Notes: generated by a model not told the origin, from the letters alone. A stretch of DNA of 64,000 bases from Methanosarcina acetivorans C2A (GCF_000007345.1 NC_003552.1:3162001-3226000); one strand, 5' to 3'; shown: positions 37,278 through 48,800, numbered from the stretch's first letter. Translations and numbers: made by a program.

Positions 37278-38276
37278 TTACCGATCTCCGTAAATTGCAA
37301 CAAAGTCACTGAGAATTGCACTTGCGGTTTCGATCGGGCCCGCACCTTTGCCCGTAACCGTGATCTCTCCGGCAAGTTCGGTGTCTATGGAAGCTACATT
37401 AAGGGTGCCTCTCACAGCAAGAGGATGGTTAATAGGCACAAGCCTTGGAGCAACCTGTATCCTTTCCCGGCTGACTTCTCCTATGAGCTTGATCACATGC
37501 CCTCTTTCGTAAGCCATTTCCAGGGCTTCGGGTGTGATTTTTGTGATTCCCGTAACCTCAACGTCCTTATATGTCACATCAAGCCCGAAAATTGCATTGG
37601 CAAGAATTACCAGCTTACAGGCGGTATCAATACCTTCGACATCGTATGTAGGGTCGGTTTCGGCAATTCCGAGTTCCATGGACTCGGCAAGAATATCCTT
37701 ATAGCTTGCCCTTTCCTCGAGCATTCTGGTGAGGATATAGTTACAGGTTCCGTTAAGAATTCCCTTGATACTTCGGAGCCTATTTCCGGCAAGGACTTCG
37801 TTTGCCAGGTTAATGACGGGCATAGAGCCTCCGACGGTTGCTTCAAACCTGAAGTTTGACCCGGCTGCTTTTGCAGCTTTCGTAAGTTCTCTGTACTTCA
37901 GGGTAAGCGGGCCTTTATTTGAAGTAACAACATCCTTGCCTGTCTCGAAGGCTGCAAGCATATTCTGAAGCCCTGCGCCTCCTGTAACAATATTTGTAGG
38001 AGTGGTTTCTATTACCAGCTCATGGGATACGGACCTTATGACCTCGACTCCTGTGAGCTTTTCTATGGCAACCGTTCCCTTTGTCCTCTTGCGGGCAAGG
38101 CAATCAGCCAGATCCACTCCTGCAGGGTCAACAGTAGCCCCTTTCGAATCCACAACTGCAACAACGAGAACTTCCAGCCCGATACTTTTCAGATACTCTT
38201 TTTTCATAAGGAGTACCTCGGCTACACCCTGTCCAATTGCCCCAAATCCTAAAATGGAGCAGTGCACTGTTTTCAT
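37278..38276 (-). CDS. hom: homoserine dehydrogenase
   Basis: 332 residues. An N-terminal Rossmann fold with [16 protein letters not shown] binds NAD(P). The catalytic domain has [38 protein letters not shown] and [15 protein letters not shown], all typical of the enzyme that reduces aspartate semialdehyde to homoserine in threonine and methionine synthesis. It is the short form without a C-terminal ACT domain. Instead, an ACT-domain gene lies 22 bases upstream, which suggests a separate regulatory subunit. Confidence 0.95.
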   Translation of the reverse strand: MKTVHCSILGFGAIGQGVAEVLLMKKEYLKSIGLEVLVVAVVDSKGATVDPAGVDLADCLARKRTKGTVAIEKLTGVEVIRSVSHELVIETTPTNIVTGGAGLQNMLAAFETGKDVVTSNKGPLTLKYRELTKAAKAAGSNFRFEATVGGSMPVINLANEVLAGNRLRSIKGILNGTCNYILTRMLEERASYKDILAESMELGIAETDPTYDVEGIDTACKLVILANAIFGLDVTYKDVEVTGITKITPEALEMAYERGHVIKLIGEVSRERIQVAPRLVPINHPLAVRGTLNVASIDTELAGEITVTGKGAGPIETASAILSDFVAIYGDR

Positions 38277-38298
38277 ATTTTCAATTCTCCTTGTTTTT

Positions 38299-38802
38299 TC
38301 AGGCCTGGATGTCTATTGGAAGCACCATAAGCAGGTCTTTTCTTGCCGAGACTGTTTTCAGGATATCAAGTGCCTTTTGCAGATCCTCTTTACCCACAGC
38401 ATCAATTCTGATCAGGGCTGAAGAAAGCAAGTCGATACCCGGCATGGATAACGAGAGGTCAACTACCTCCGCAAACCCGGTCTTGTCAATCTCATCAATC
38501 GTATCCTGGATCCCTGTATGGACCACATGCCCTATGAGGACTACATTTATGCTCTCTCTGAAGCGGTGTTCTCCGACCCTCACAACTCTTATCCCGTTTT
38601 CCTCGAGTTTTGCTTTGATTACTTCTATACTCTCAGGTTTTGTCTCAAGTACAAGCTGTACAGGTACTGTTTTTCTGGGGGTTCGCTTCTGGTGGTGGTG
38701 TAAAACAGTTATCAGGTTAGCTTTGAATTCCGAAAGAGGCTGGAGGGCTAAAAGCATCTGCCCGGGCACATCTTTTAATTCAATGTCCATGGAAACTCGC
38801 AT
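38299..38802 (-). CDS. ACT-domain regulatory protein
   Basis: About 167 residues from ATG 38802 ([17 protein letters not shown]), which has GAGGGA just upstream. A longer frame to 38859 exists but its extra residues are unlikely. The sequence [20 protein letters not shown] is a classical ACT fold opening, and the second half ([18 protein letters not shown]) looks like another regulatory beta-alpha unit. ACT domains bind amino acids. Since it is the first gene of the hom operon, feedback control by threonine or another end product is likely, though not shown by the sequence. Confidence 0.8.
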   Translation of the reverse strand: MRVSMDIELKDVPGQMLLALQPLSEFKANLITVLHHHQKRTPRKTVPVQLVLETKPESIEVIKAKLEENGIRVVRVGEHRFRESINVVLIGHVVHTGIQDTIDEIDKTGFAEVVDLSLSMPGIDLLSSALIRIDAVGKEDLQKALDILKTVSARKDLLMVLPIDIQA

Positions 38803-38859
38803 ACTGTCCCTCATGCAATTTAAATCCAATTTGAAGTCTAAGTAAGATTCTGAAGTCAA

Positions 38860-39248
38860 AGTACATGTCTCATTTTAATAAATATCAAATAATTTATAAT
38901 CAACAATTTATAATCAAATAATTATAATCAAATAATTTATCAATTTTATAAATATCAAATAATTTATCAATTAAATAAATGTCAAATTAATATCCAGCAG
39001 TTTTATTCAGTCAGCTTAATGTAAAGGTTATCAGCATATTTATAATAATACCAGCATATGACTCTATATCGCGTATGAAACCGACTATAATAATGGGATA
39101 GAGAAATCTTATGTGCCCGATCTTTCAAATTTTTATTAATCTTTCCTGCTGCTTAGTAGATGAATTCAGTTAAATAGTTTGCTATTTATGGTGTTTGTGA
39201 TTTACGTTTTTTCAAAATATGTAAAGTAACGTCTTATTTTATTACGAG
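38860..39248. repeat. AT-rich intergenic with short direct repeats
   Basis: No gene. Between 38880 and 38985 the motif AAATAATTTAT(A/C)A(A/T) recurs at least five times with the related element TATCAAATAATTTAT. It lies upstream of the ACT-hom operon and downstream of the COG2512 gene. Confidence 0.7.
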
Positions 39249-40364
39249 TTATTGTGAAGTTCCGTTTTCTCCTGATCCCTTCTTGCTCTGGGTTCCAGCT
39301 TGCTTGAGAACCTCTTCATCCGGAATCCGGATAATATTTCCTCTGCCTCTTTTGAACTTTTCAATCAGTCCGCGTTCTTCAAGGTCCGAAAGCATAAGGC
39401 TAACTTTTGACTCCGAGTACGGAGATTTTTTGCGGAGTTCTCTCTGAGTGATTCTATTTCCATTAGCCCGAATCAGGTTCATAATCTCTTTCAGGTCGTC
39501 CGGGAGGTTTGTTTCAGGGCTTTCGGGGTCTTCGGAGCCCAGCGAATCAAGTCCCTCTTCAAATGAGGGGATGGACTGAGATATAACAGGTACTTTTGAG
39601 GCTTCCGACAGCTTTACATTTTGCTGCACAGGAAGCTCCGTCTCAGATATGTTTTCTGACTGAGTTTCCAGGTTAAGAGTTTCGGAAGGCTCAGAGTTTA
39701 TCTCAGAGGCCTCAATACCAACTTTACCGGGCTCTGAACCGGCTGTCTCAGCAGCTACTGTGAACTTTTCGGATCCTGATGCATCCAGTTCTGATGCTTC
39801 TGCTTCTGATGAAACATGCAATGTTTCCGTTTTCTCCGGGAAACCTGCAGTCTTTTCGGGAGGGGTACTTTTTCCCTTTTTCAAGAAATAACCCGCGACT
39901 AGCAGGATACAGAGTGCGAGTAAAGCAAGAGCTAAGACCGTATTCTGTGAGTTTGCCTGGGGTTGTGGCTCTGTTTCTCCAAAATCCAGGTCAACATTTT
40001 CCAGGTTCCCCTGGTCAAGCAGATCTTCCTGGTAGGTGGGGAAGAGTAAAAGGTCATGAACGTATTCCCCATCATCATCGGTAACTATAAATTTTTCTTC
40101 AGCCCTATAAACTACAGTGTTCTCTTCAAAATAATTGGCAGTTATCAGGTAGGTTCCCGGAGTAAGGTTAAAAGAGTATTCGGCATTCGTTGCAACAAGA
40201 TTCTGCGCTGGAGTAGAGTTGATCTCAACTACTGCGTTTTCGAGGGGTTTGAAGCTGTACCACTCATATACGGTCCCGTGAATCGTCGCCGCAAGTGCGT
40301 TTCCCTGAACACACATTAGGAATAAGAATACACAGGCAATCTTGCAGAGCTTTCTAAAATTCAC
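39249..40364 (-). CDS. membrane-spanning winged-helix regulator (COG2512 type), paralog
   Basis: 371 residues with the same layout as the gene at 4042: signal peptide (1-25), external beta domain (IHGTVYEWYSFKPLENAVVE, YSFNLTPGTYLITANYFEEN, about 28-112), one transmembrane helix (about 144-163), a long acidic linker and a C-terminal winged helix (ITQRELRKKSPYSESKVSLM, RGLIEKFKRGRGNIIRIPDE). The external domain and winged helix are closely related between the two copies, and the linkers differ in length and order. It should sense an outside signal and act on DNA at the membrane. Target genes are unknown. Confidence 0.88.
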   Translation of the reverse strand: MNFRKLCKIACVFLFLMCVQGNALAATIHGTVYEWYSFKPLENAVVEINSTPAQNLVATNAEYSFNLTPGTYLITANYFEENTVVYRAEEKFIVTDDDGEYVHDLLLFPTYQEDLLDQGNLENVDLDFGETEPQPQANSQNTVLALALLALCILLVAGYFLKKGKSTPPEKTAGFPEKTETLHVSSEAEASELDASGSEKFTVAAETAGSEPGKVGIEASEINSEPSETLNLETQSENISETELPVQQNVKLSEASKVPVISQSIPSFEEGLDSLGSEDPESPETNLPDDLKEIMNLIRANGNRITQRELRKKSPYSESKVSLMLSDLEERGLIEKFKRGRGNIIRIPDEEVLKQAGTQSKKGSGENGTSQ

Positions 40365-40521
40365 GAAGCTTTAAATGGTTTTTTAGCATAAATCTTTTAC
40401 TTTTCCTTGCCATGTGTTCAGAAATACCGAAGGCAAATTAAAGTTTTATCAAGAATATAAAGCCCCTATCAAGCTTGGAAGTTCATATCTTATCATTACT
40501 CAGTCTTATCCGAAAAGTATA

Positions 40522-40530
40522 CTTATATGT
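40522..40530 (+). promoter_or_regulatory. TATA box for the coiled-coil gene at 40579
   Basis: CTTATATGT lies about 55 bases upstream of the ATG. A strong ribosome site, AAAGGAGG, precedes the start. Confidence 0.5.
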
Positions 40531-40578
40531 GCTTATCCCATTAACACAGTATCTTAACTTGCGAAAGGAGGCAGTCAG

Positions 40579-41688
40579 ATGAAAAAATCAAGAATTGTTC
40601 GATATCTGGCTTATGTTACATTTATATTAATATTATTCTGTATACTGCCTGGAGGATCACTTGCTACCAAAGACTCATCAGAGCATGGAAATGGGGTCCA
40701 GTATGACGGTGAGAGTGTTGCGGGTTCAGGAAATAGCGAAAAAGACAGTGTCGAGAATGCCAGTACGGGTTCAGGAAATAGTGAAAACGACAGTATAGAG
40801 GTTGCCAACGGTACTGACAGTTCCTACCCTGAAAAGGTCCAGGACAAGGACAAAGTCCAAACAGAGGTTCAAGACAGGGTTTCTGCAGATAAGCTTGAAA
40901 GAGAACAGATTCAGGAGCAGCTTCAGCTACAGAAGGAAGAGTACCGGGGGGCAAAAGAGGATTTTCTTGAGGTAAGAAATCAAATCCAGAAAGGAAAGCT
41001 TGATTCCGATTCCGAAGAGGCTGTAAATGCCACGGGACTCTACCTTAACGCGAGTATTAATTATATGATACTCTACCTGGAAAACGTTAAAACAAATATT
41101 CAGTACTCAAATGGCAATGTAACAGAAGAAAGAATCGTTGCCATAGACGAGAATATCAGGCTGCTTAAGGCTGAACAGGCAGAAGTTGCAAATGCTTCCA
41201 ACCAGCAAGAATTTGTAGTTACGGTCCGATCCGTGCGTGGGATATGGAACAATTCGCAGAAGGCCAGCCTTATTGGTGCAGGGCAGATAGTTAGTGAGAG
41301 GGTCGGGGAATTCCTTGGCAAGTCCGATGATCTTTCTAGAAAGCTTGAGACTAATATTGAAAGCCTGAACGCGACTGGAGTTTATACAGCTGAACTTGAG
41401 ACAAGGCTTACCAGCTATAAATTATATCTGAAAGCTGCTCAGGAGAAAAAAGAAGCTGCAGATGCTATTTATGAAGATGAAAACGCTACCCTGGAAAACC
41501 TTGGAGTGGCAAACAACTATATGCGCGAATCTCTCAATAATGTCAACAGGGCAAACCAGATACTCAGAGTAATTTTCGACGACCTCAAGGAGTATAATCT
41601 TGAAGAAGTTAACGGAGTTGGAGTCGAAAATAACACCGAAACCGAACTTAATAATACCATAAGTATAAACAATACTAATAATAATTAA
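40579..41688 (+). CDS. secreted coiled-coil protein
   Basis: 369 residues. A signal peptide (about 1-30) is followed by a Ser/Gly/Asn-rich segment with two near repeats of GSGNSE(K/N)DS(V/I)E, then helical sequence with Gln/Glu-rich coiled coils (LEREQIQEQLQLQKEEYRGA). Many N-glycosylation sequons end in a poly-Asn/Thr tail. No known domain was recognised. The overall style matches the protein at 53-1042. The start has AAAGGAGG in perfect position. It may form one unit with the lipoprotein that follows. Confidence 0.75.
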   Translation: MKKSRIVRYLAYVTFILILFCILPGGSLATKDSSEHGNGVQYDGESVAGSGNSEKDSVENASTGSGNSENDSIEVANGTDSSYPEKVQDKDKVQTEVQDRVSADKLEREQIQEQLQLQKEEYRGAKEDFLEVRNQIQKGKLDSDSEEAVNATGLYLNASINYMILYLENVKTNIQYSNGNVTEERIVAIDENIRLLKAEQAEVANASNQQEFVVTVRSVRGIWNNSQKASLIGAGQIVSERVGEFLGKSDDLSRKLETNIESLNATGVYTAELETRLTSYKLYLKAAQEKKEAADAIYEDENATLENLGVANNYMRESLNNVNRANQILRVIFDDLKEYNLEEVNGVGVENNTETELNNTISINNTNNN

Positions 41689-41800
41689 TCTGTATAAATG
41701 GAACTCCTGTAAGCAAGATAAAAAAGGAGTAGTAAACAGTAACTCAGGGACCGGGACCTAGAACTTCTCTGAGATTGATTGGGAATTAAGGAGGCAGAAA

Positions 41801-42049
41801 ATGGTTAAATTCGCTCACCTGCTCGTACTTTCAATTTTAATTGTATGGATTGCAGGGTCCGGTTGCGTCGGAAATGATTCCTCTGATATGGATGGAGGAG
41901 TCACCCAAAATGTTGCCGAGGCAGAGAATGCAGATAATTCGGGGCTTACGCCGGCTGAGATTCAGGAAATTGACACTGATATGGCCGAACTCGAGAGCCT
42001 GCTCTCAAATGCAAGCCTTGGGGAAGAAATAGAACTCGAAGAACTATGA
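41801..42049 (+). CDS. small lipoprotein
   Basis: 82 residues. The lipoprotein signal peptide has lipobox IAGSGC (Cys22). The rest is acidic and short, ending in a Glu/Leu helix (AELESLLSNASLGEEIELEE). AAGGAGG lies eight bases before the ATG. Function unknown. It lies 112 bases after the coiled-coil gene on the same strand. Confidence 0.65.
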   Translation: MVKFAHLLVLSILIVWIAGSGCVGNDSSDMDGGVTQNVAEAENADNSGLTPAEIQEIDTDMAELESLLSNASLGEEIELEEL

Positions 42050-42422
42050 GCCCTAAGTAAACACTGAAAGCACGGAAGATCTGTGCCCTCATTGCTATTG
42101 TCTTTACCCGTGTTTTCCGTGATCCAACTTTAATTTTCAGATCGGCGGAGAATGCCGATCCCTGCCAATTCATCTCCTTCTGTTGTGACGTTTCTATTTT
42201 GTGAAGTTTTGACTTTACTATGAAATGCTGATTTTGTGAAATACTGATTTTTTTAAATTTTTAATTATTATCGCAAAGACTGCATTTCATATCATATTTT
42301 TTTCTAAATTTGGTATTGTTAACTAAATATAGATAACTCTTCATTTGGATTCGGTTAAGGAACAAAACATCAAAAAGTGTTATTTTTTATGCAACATGTA
42401 AGCGGATTATATTGGAAAAACA
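42050..42422. other. AT-rich interval at the edge of the IS island
   Basis: No gene seen. It includes a T-rich stretch around 42250-42300 and the boundary of the IS1-like remnant. Confidence 0.4.
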
Positions 42423-42695
42423 CTACACATCGTATTCGAAGTTGTGCATAAAATTCGTTAACCGATGACAAAAGGATAACTCTTTATTTCTGTTTTTCAT
42501 CAATAGAAGAACAGAGTACTTTAGCATTTCAAGACTCTTCGTATAACACTTTGTCTTTCGTCTCAACCTTGCCAGAAAGTGCCTTAGTATGCCGTTATAT
42601 CCTTCAACTGTATACGTTTCTGCTTTGGATTGAGTATGAATATTTTCGAGTCTTTTTAATTTTTTCTGGTTTTTCTTCAATTTCAAGACAACCAC
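42423..42695 (-). pseudogene. IS1-family transposase fragment (C-terminus)
   Basis: The frame contains ETYTVEGYNGILRHFLARLR and KTKCYTKSLEMLKYSVLLLM, the C-terminal catalytic region of IS1-type transposases including the DDE glutamate. No N-terminal half is present, so it is a remnant. Confidence 0.8.
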
Positions 42696-42866
42696 AAAAT
42701 TTCATCCCAATTTGAGCAAATCAATTCACTCATTTAAAAATGTTGATTCATTTACACAAGCATTCACCAAAATTTTCCAAATTGTGGAACTATTTTTGTG
42801 GGAATTTCCGACAGCTACAGCTATAAGCCATCAAGTTTAAGAACTAATTATTCTCCAATTCTAGCA

Positions 42867-44153
42867 TTATCCATATTGGAATCTTGCTCTCATTAAAGGT
42901 GAGAAACCTTTCCATTTTCCAGTGCTGAAACACCGTTTGTTGAAAAAAGTAAATAGATTGTAACAAAAATTAGTTAGTCCATTATCGGTTTTGAATGACC
43001 TTACTTTGTCTACTATATCACATATCAAAGAAAATATTTGTTCCATTGTATTATCTGTCTCAGGTGTAAAACCTTTTTTCAAGAAGCTCACATTCTTGCT
43101 GAAAATCTCTTCGGCATAAGAAATCGCTTTATGAGACGCTTCAGAAAGTTCAAGATCAGAGTTAAATTCTCGTATCTTCTGAATATGCGCAACAGCACTG
43201 ATAACCGTATCAGAAAGTATCAATTGAGATATCTCATTGTAGGTAATCTTATCGTTATCTGGAATCTCTTCAACAGAACTGAATTCCTCATAATACCTCT
43301 TACTAACGTTTTTTAATTGATGAAACACACAAAAAGAATGAGTCACTTCAGGAAAGACCATTTTTACGGCTCCAATGATCGCTTTATCCTCATCAGAAAC
43401 AATCTTTTTGATTTTATCTTCAGGAAATCGGTTCTTTATTCGTATAAAAAGAGGCATCAGAGCCTCAATTGTTGGTAACCTCTCAGTTACTTCAAAATCT
43501 AAAATGACCTTCTCTTTGGTAGCAACAACGTAAACAGATTTATATCGCATTTTTTTCCATTCTTTCTTTGTGAGTTTCGTTCCAATAAATTCTTCAAGCT
43601 TTTTTTTCCATCCATTCTTGATCCAATTCCCATCAACATACAATGTTTCTTCAAAGCTAACTCCTTGGTTCAAAAGTTCTTGCTTTGAAAGTTTTGCTAG
43701 TTTCTGTTCATATAACCACAATGAAGTGGGACAAGGAGCTCTTCCACAGACATTTATTACTCCTTCTGTATATGTTTCCCCAATTCGCCAAGAATTGTGC
43801 AGACTGCATCGTCCATCGTATCTGACATTTATTTGTGTATCATAATATTCAGAACTGTAATTTGCAGAACCCTGAACACCAATAACCCGATCATGATAAT
43901 GTTTCTTACAAGTGGGACAAAGCCAGTATGTAACATTGAGAGATATAGTGCCGTAACGTGATATAATAAAACGAGTGTGATGAGAGTTAACATGTAATTT
44001 ACTTCCACAACTATCACACTGAGTAGGGGAGAATATAGAGAACATAGGATAGTATCGATTTTCAACCAAAACTTTTGGCAAAGGAATTATTATTTTGCCG
44101 TCAACTATCGTTTTTATCATTGATTTATCTATTGCAATGTTTCCTTTTCCCAT
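42867..44153 (-). CDS. zinc-ribbon DDE transposase
   Basis: 428 residues. A zinc ribbon (CDSCGSKL...WLCPTCKKH, about 41-85) precedes a DDE domain with SFEETLYVDGNWIKNGW, KKIVSDEDKAIIGAVKMVFP, HSFCVFHQLKNVSKRYYEEF and TDNTMEQIFSLICDIV. It is related in style to the transposase at 29623 (zinc ribbon, then DDE with a C.xH motif), and may belong to the same broad group. It is full length. The element interrupts the istB gene. Exact ends were not resolved. Confidence 0.8.
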   Translation of the reverse strand: MGKGNIAIDKSMIKTIVDGKIIIPLPKVLVENRYYPMFSIFSPTQCDSCGSKLHVNSHHTRFIISRYGTISLNVTYWLCPTCKKHYHDRVIGVQGSANYSSEYYDTQINVRYDGRCSLHNSWRIGETYTEGVINVCGRAPCPTSLWLYEQKLAKLSKQELLNQGVSFEETLYVDGNWIKNGWKKKLEEFIGTKLTKKEWKKMRYKSVYVVATKEKVILDFEVTERLPTIEALMPLFIRIKNRFPEDKIKKIVSDEDKAIIGAVKMVFPEVTHSFCVFHQLKNVSKRYYEEFSSVEEIPDNDKITYNEISQLILSDTVISAVAHIQKIREFNSDLELSEASHKAISYAEEIFSKNVSFLKKGFTPETDNTMEQIFSLICDIVDKVRSFKTDNGLTNFCYNLFTFFNKRCFSTGKWKGFSPLMRARFQYG

Positions 44154-44261
44154 AAATAGAAAAAATATATCAATATAATTAAAATTTTATTGTTTTGCAC
44201 GATATAGAGGGAAAACGAAAAACCAGAAAATAATAAAAAGTCTCCTTTTTTATCAATAGAT

Positions 44262-44509
44262 GACTGAAACTCAAAATCGAATTCATCAAGCGTCTTTTTC
44301 ACAGGAAATGCTGCACTTTTCATCCTTCTCTCAATTGCAGCAGCTTCTCTGTGCTTCTTTTCCTGTTCAAACAGATAATCAAGTACTTCCATTGTTGTCT
44401 TGCTATCTCTTGCAGCAATTTCAAGATAGTTGTCCAGAACCTCTTCAATAGTATTCAGTTTGAGGTATTGCAGGTTACTGTGAAGTCTCTCATAGCTGAA
44501 ATTGTTCAT
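44262..44509 (-). pseudogene. istB: istB fragment (IS21 ATP-binding helper)
   Basis: Only the N-terminal 82 or so residues remain: LDNYLEIAARDSKTTMEVLD and LDEFDFEFQSSIDKK are typical of IstB before its Walker A. The frame then runs into foreign sequence from the adjoining IS. Its start overlaps the istA stop (ATGA), as in intact IS21 elements. The ATPase part is lost, so the helper function is gone. Confidence 0.85.
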
Positions 44510-45750
44510 TCAAAATCACCGTCACTGAATGTTTCATAGATGTCAAGAGACCTCTTTTCAACTTCAGGACCTGAGAACTTCAACGGAATCTGTAATTCTT
44601 TCTTGCATTTTGAATTCTCTTTAAGAATCTCACTCAGGAGGCCCTGAAAATGTTCCTTTTTTCTGGAAACCCTACAATTACCTGAAAGAATTTCATGTTC
44701 ACAAACCTTCTCATAATCAACATAGACCTCGAATATTCCTTCAAAAATCTGAAGCTCTGCAGTTCTTCCTGCAAACCTGTAAGGAACAGAATACTTATTT
44801 CCAAGGAACGAAATATAACAGTCTCTGGAGACCTTTCTGGTCTCCTTATGGACAACTTTGTAAGGAGGAACCTGATCCAGAGGGATCAGTTTCTCCTCCT
44901 TAAAACGTTCAAGGGGGATTTGATAGGTTGTTCCGTGGACAGTTGAATTTACCCTTTCCAACCAACTGTGAACTTGGGCGTTCAGGTCTTCGAGAGAGGT
45001 AAATCGTCTTCCAAGGAAGAAATCCCTCTTGACATAGCCTACCGTATTTTCAATTTTACCTTTTGTCTGAGGCCTGTAAGGCCTGCATAACCGTGGAATA
45101 AAACCAAAGCATTTGAAGAAATCCTCAAACTGTGAGTTCCATTCAGAATCTGATGATTTTAAGGCTCTTTTGATAACAACCTGTTTCATGTTATCATAGA
45201 GAATCTCCTGTGTAAATCCTCCAAAGTACTCAAAGGCGTTCAGATGACACTGGATAAGAGTGGAAGTGTCTATGCCCAGTGTAAATTCAACATATTTCAT
45301 CCTGGAATATCCAAGAATCATGTTGAAGCAAAAGAGTTTCTTTATCTTTCCATCAACCTCAACTGTTCCCATCTCTGCCCAGTCAACCTGAGCCTGTACA
45401 CCTGGTTTTGTTTCATAGCGGAATACAGCAGGGACTCCCTGCTGAGGTCGGACTTCTCTTACAAAGTCCTTGACGATGGTCATTCCTCCATCAAAACCCA
45501 TTTCTTTGATTTCCCGATAGAGCCGAGCAGTAGTGTAGGAGCCTTCTTCAAGCTTTTTGAGTATATAAGGTTTATATGGATCAAGCTTGCTCTTTCTTCC
45601 GGGACGTTTCTGGGGTTCAGGTAAGGTTTTCAGCTGGAGATATTTCCTCACAGTTTTCCTGTCAAAACCGGTTTGTCTGGCGATTTCACTAATGCTCAAG
45701 TTTTGTGAACTTAAATCTCGAATCAAGAATAAATCCTCCTTTTTCAGCAT
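44506..45750 (-). CDS. istA: IS21-family transposase IstA
   Basis: 414 residues, apparently full length. The N-terminal HTH reads LSISEIARQTGFDRKTVRKY. The rve/DDE core has QAQVDWAEMGTVEVDG, EILYDNMKQVV and YRPQTKGKIENTVGYVKRDF with D, D and E in place. Without IstB, transposition would be impaired unless another copy supplies it. Confidence 0.93.
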   Translation of the reverse strand: MLKKEDLFLIRDLSSQNLSISEIARQTGFDRKTVRKYLQLKTLPEPQKRPGRKSKLDPYKPYILKKLEEGSYTTARLYREIKEMGFDGGMTIVKDFVREVRPQQGVPAVFRYETKPGVQAQVDWAEMGTVEVDGKIKKLFCFNMILGYSRMKYVEFTLGIDTSTLIQCHLNAFEYFGGFTQEILYDNMKQVVIKRALKSSDSEWNSQFEDFFKCFGFIPRLCRPYRPQTKGKIENTVGYVKRDFFLGRRFTSLEDLNAQVHSWLERVNSTVHGTTYQIPLERFKEEKLIPLDQVPPYKVVHKETRKVSRDCYISFLGNKYSVPYRFAGRTAELQIFEGIFEVYVDYEKVCEHEILSGNCRVSRKKEHFQGLLSEILKENSKCKKELQIPLKFSGPEVEKRSLDIYETFSDGDFE

Positions 45751-45838
45751 GATTCACAATCCTCGAACTTTTCTCAAGGATTGAGAATTGGGGAATTTTA
45801 ATCCGCCGAAAATGGGGAATTCTTAACCGCCGTTGACA

Positions 45839-48800
45839 GTAATAATAAATAAACTGAAAAACACAAAAAACTCTCTTCCCCTGCTTGAGTTTACCCTTAC
45901 TAAACTCTGGGAGTCCAGATCAGACGGGATGCTAACTCATGAAGCCTATACAAGAATTGGTGGTACTTCAGGAGCTATCGGGCAGTGGGCTAATGAGACA
46001 TATAACAGTCTGAACACAGAAGAAAAAGAATTAGCCCGGAAGATTTTTACCCGCCTGATCCACTACGGAAATGGAGATTTTCCGGACTCTCGCCGCCGTC
46101 TGCCGCTGGAAAGTTTAGCTGGAGAGAGTGATGAACAAGCCGTTCATCGATTAATTAAAAAGCTTGCTGATGCCCATATTCTTGTCACAGACTGCGATTT
46201 AAGCAAAGGAACCGAAACAGTAGAGATAATTCATGATTCCTTGCTAATAGAATGGAAGCAGTTGAATAAGTGGATAAGTGAGCATCGTGGTTTTCTAACA
46301 TGGAGACAGCGTCTTGAAGACAAAATGGAGGAATGGAATAGAAAAGGAGACGAAGGTAACCTTCTGCGTGGAGCTCCCCTGGTAGAAGCAAAAAATTGGA
46401 TGGAAAAAAACAAACGTGAATTACAGTCAGATGAGATTAAATATATAGAGGCAAGTTCTGAACTGGAAGAAAAAACACGAGCAGAAAAAGAAAAGGCAAG
46501 AAGCCTAATTATTAAAGGACTTGCAATCTTCTCTATTTTTATTTTAATTTTAGCAGGAGTTGCAGCATATCAATGGTATCAGACCGAGCAGCAAAAACAG
46601 CTAGCTGAAAGTTTGTCTTTAAGTTCAAAATCCACTTCAATCTCCTCTTTTCTTCAGAAGAATCCTAAAAATAGAGATAAAAGTATTCTTTTTGCCATTG
46701 AATCATTTCAAATTCTCAAAACTGTTGATGCTGATCAGTTAATACGCCAGGGGTTACTATTCATACCTCATAGTGTTGTGGTTCTGAAACATGATGATTG
46801 GGTAAATAAAACCATCTTTAGTCCAGATGGAAAATATGTAGCTACCGTTAGTAACGAAAAAGCGCAGATATGGGATTTATCTACAGAAGAAACAATTGAC
46901 GTCATAAGCCATAATGGTAGTGTGCGTGATGTTAATTTCAGTCCTGATGGAAAATACGTTGCAACGGCCAGTAGAGACAAGACATCACATATATGGAATA
47001 TATCCACGCATAAAGAAATTGCTGTTCTGAATCATAATGATGAGCTAGCAAAAGTTTTTTTCAGTCCCAATGGAAAATATATTGCAACGATGAGTTATGG
47101 CAGTACAGCATATGTATGGAATGCGTCTACATATGAACAAATTGCTGTTCTGAAACATGCCGATAAGGTATGTGATGTTGAATTAAGTCCCGATGGAAAA
47201 TACATTGCAACGGCGAGTCAGGACAATACATCACGTTTGTGGGATGTAACTGAAGCTGAAAATATTACTCTAAAACATACTCTGAAACATAATGGCAGTG
47301 TGCTTGATGTTACATTCAGTCCCGATGGAGAAAAAGTAGCAACGGCAAGTCAGGACAAAACAGCATGTATATGGGATGTATCCACAGGGAAACAAATTAC
47401 TGTTCTGAACCACAGCAATTCTGTATCAAAAATTATATTCAGCTCCGATGGAAAAAAAGTAGCAATGATGATTTCTGGCAATATAGCATGTTTATGGAAT
47501 TCTACAGGAAAACAAATTGATGTCATGAACCATACCGATGTGATGCGTGATGTCGCATTCAGTCCGGATGGAGAAAAAGTAGCAACCGCGAGTGCTGACA
47601 GAACATCACGTTTGTGGAATGTATCTACAGGTAAAGAAATTGCTGTTCTGAAACACGATTATTCAATTAAAAAAGTTTTTTTCAGCCCTGATGGAAAAAA
47701 AGTAGCAACCGCGAGTGCTGACGAAACTGCACGTTTATGGGATGCATATACGGGTAAAGAAATTGCTATCATGAACCATGGCAAGGATGTTGTTGATATA
47801 GCATTTAGCCCTGATGGAAAAAAAGTAGCAACTGCAAGTGCTGACAATACATCATGTATATGGGATGTATATACAGAAATTCCTGTTTTGAATCATAAAG
47901 ATTCGGTGTTAAACGTTGAGTTTAGTCCTGATGGAGTATACGTTGCAACGGCGAGTCAGGACAATACTGCAAGAGTATGGGACGCATATACAGGTGAGGA
48001 AATTTCTGTCCTTAAACATGATGCCGGAATAAACAAAGCTGTATTCAACCGTGATGGGAAATATGTTGCAACGGCGAGTCAGGACAATACTGCAAGAGTA
48101 TGGAATACGTCTACAGGCAAAGATATTACTCTAAAACATGGGGGTGGGGTTCTTGATGTGGCATTCAGTCCGGATGGAAAATATGTTGCAACAGCGAGTC
48201 AGGACAATACTGCAAGAGTATGGAATTGGAATGCACCTACAGGTGAAAATATCACTTTGAAACATGAAGGTTGGGTAAATAAAATTGTATTCAGTCCTGA
48301 TGGGAAATATGTTGCAACTGCAAGTGCTGACAATACTGCAAGGATATGGAGTGCATCTACAGGAAAACAAATTGATGTCATAAGCCATGATGGTAGTGTG
48401 CAAGATGTTGAATTCAGTTCTGATGGTAAGTATGTCGCAACGGCGAGTGATGACAACACTGCAAAGGTATGGAATTGGAATACATCTACAAGAAAAAATA
48501 TTACTCTAAAGCATACTCTGAACCACAGTAACAAGGTGCATGATGTTGCATTCAGTCCAGATGGAAAAAAAGTAGCAACTGCGAGTTGGGACAAAAATGC
48601 AAGGATATGGAATTTATCGATAAGTAATGATTTTACAAATCTATCCCATGACGATTATGTATCCAGAGTCGAGTTCAGTTCTGATGGGAAATTCATTGCA
48701 ACTACGAGTTATGGAGAAACAGCATTTATATGGGACGCATCTACAGGCGACAAAATTGCTGCCATTAGCCACGATGGAGTGGTAAATGATGTTGTATTCA

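Larger units (their letters stand above)
44262..45838 (-). mobile_element. IS21-family element, broken
   Basis: The right end is at 45838 (TGTCAACGGCGGTTAAGAAT read inward). Two 22-bp direct repeats lie there (45787-45808 and 45811-45832), as usual in IS21 termini. The element keeps istA and the start of istB and is cut off at about 44262 by the neighbouring transposon. The rest of istB is absent from the window. Confidence 0.85.
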
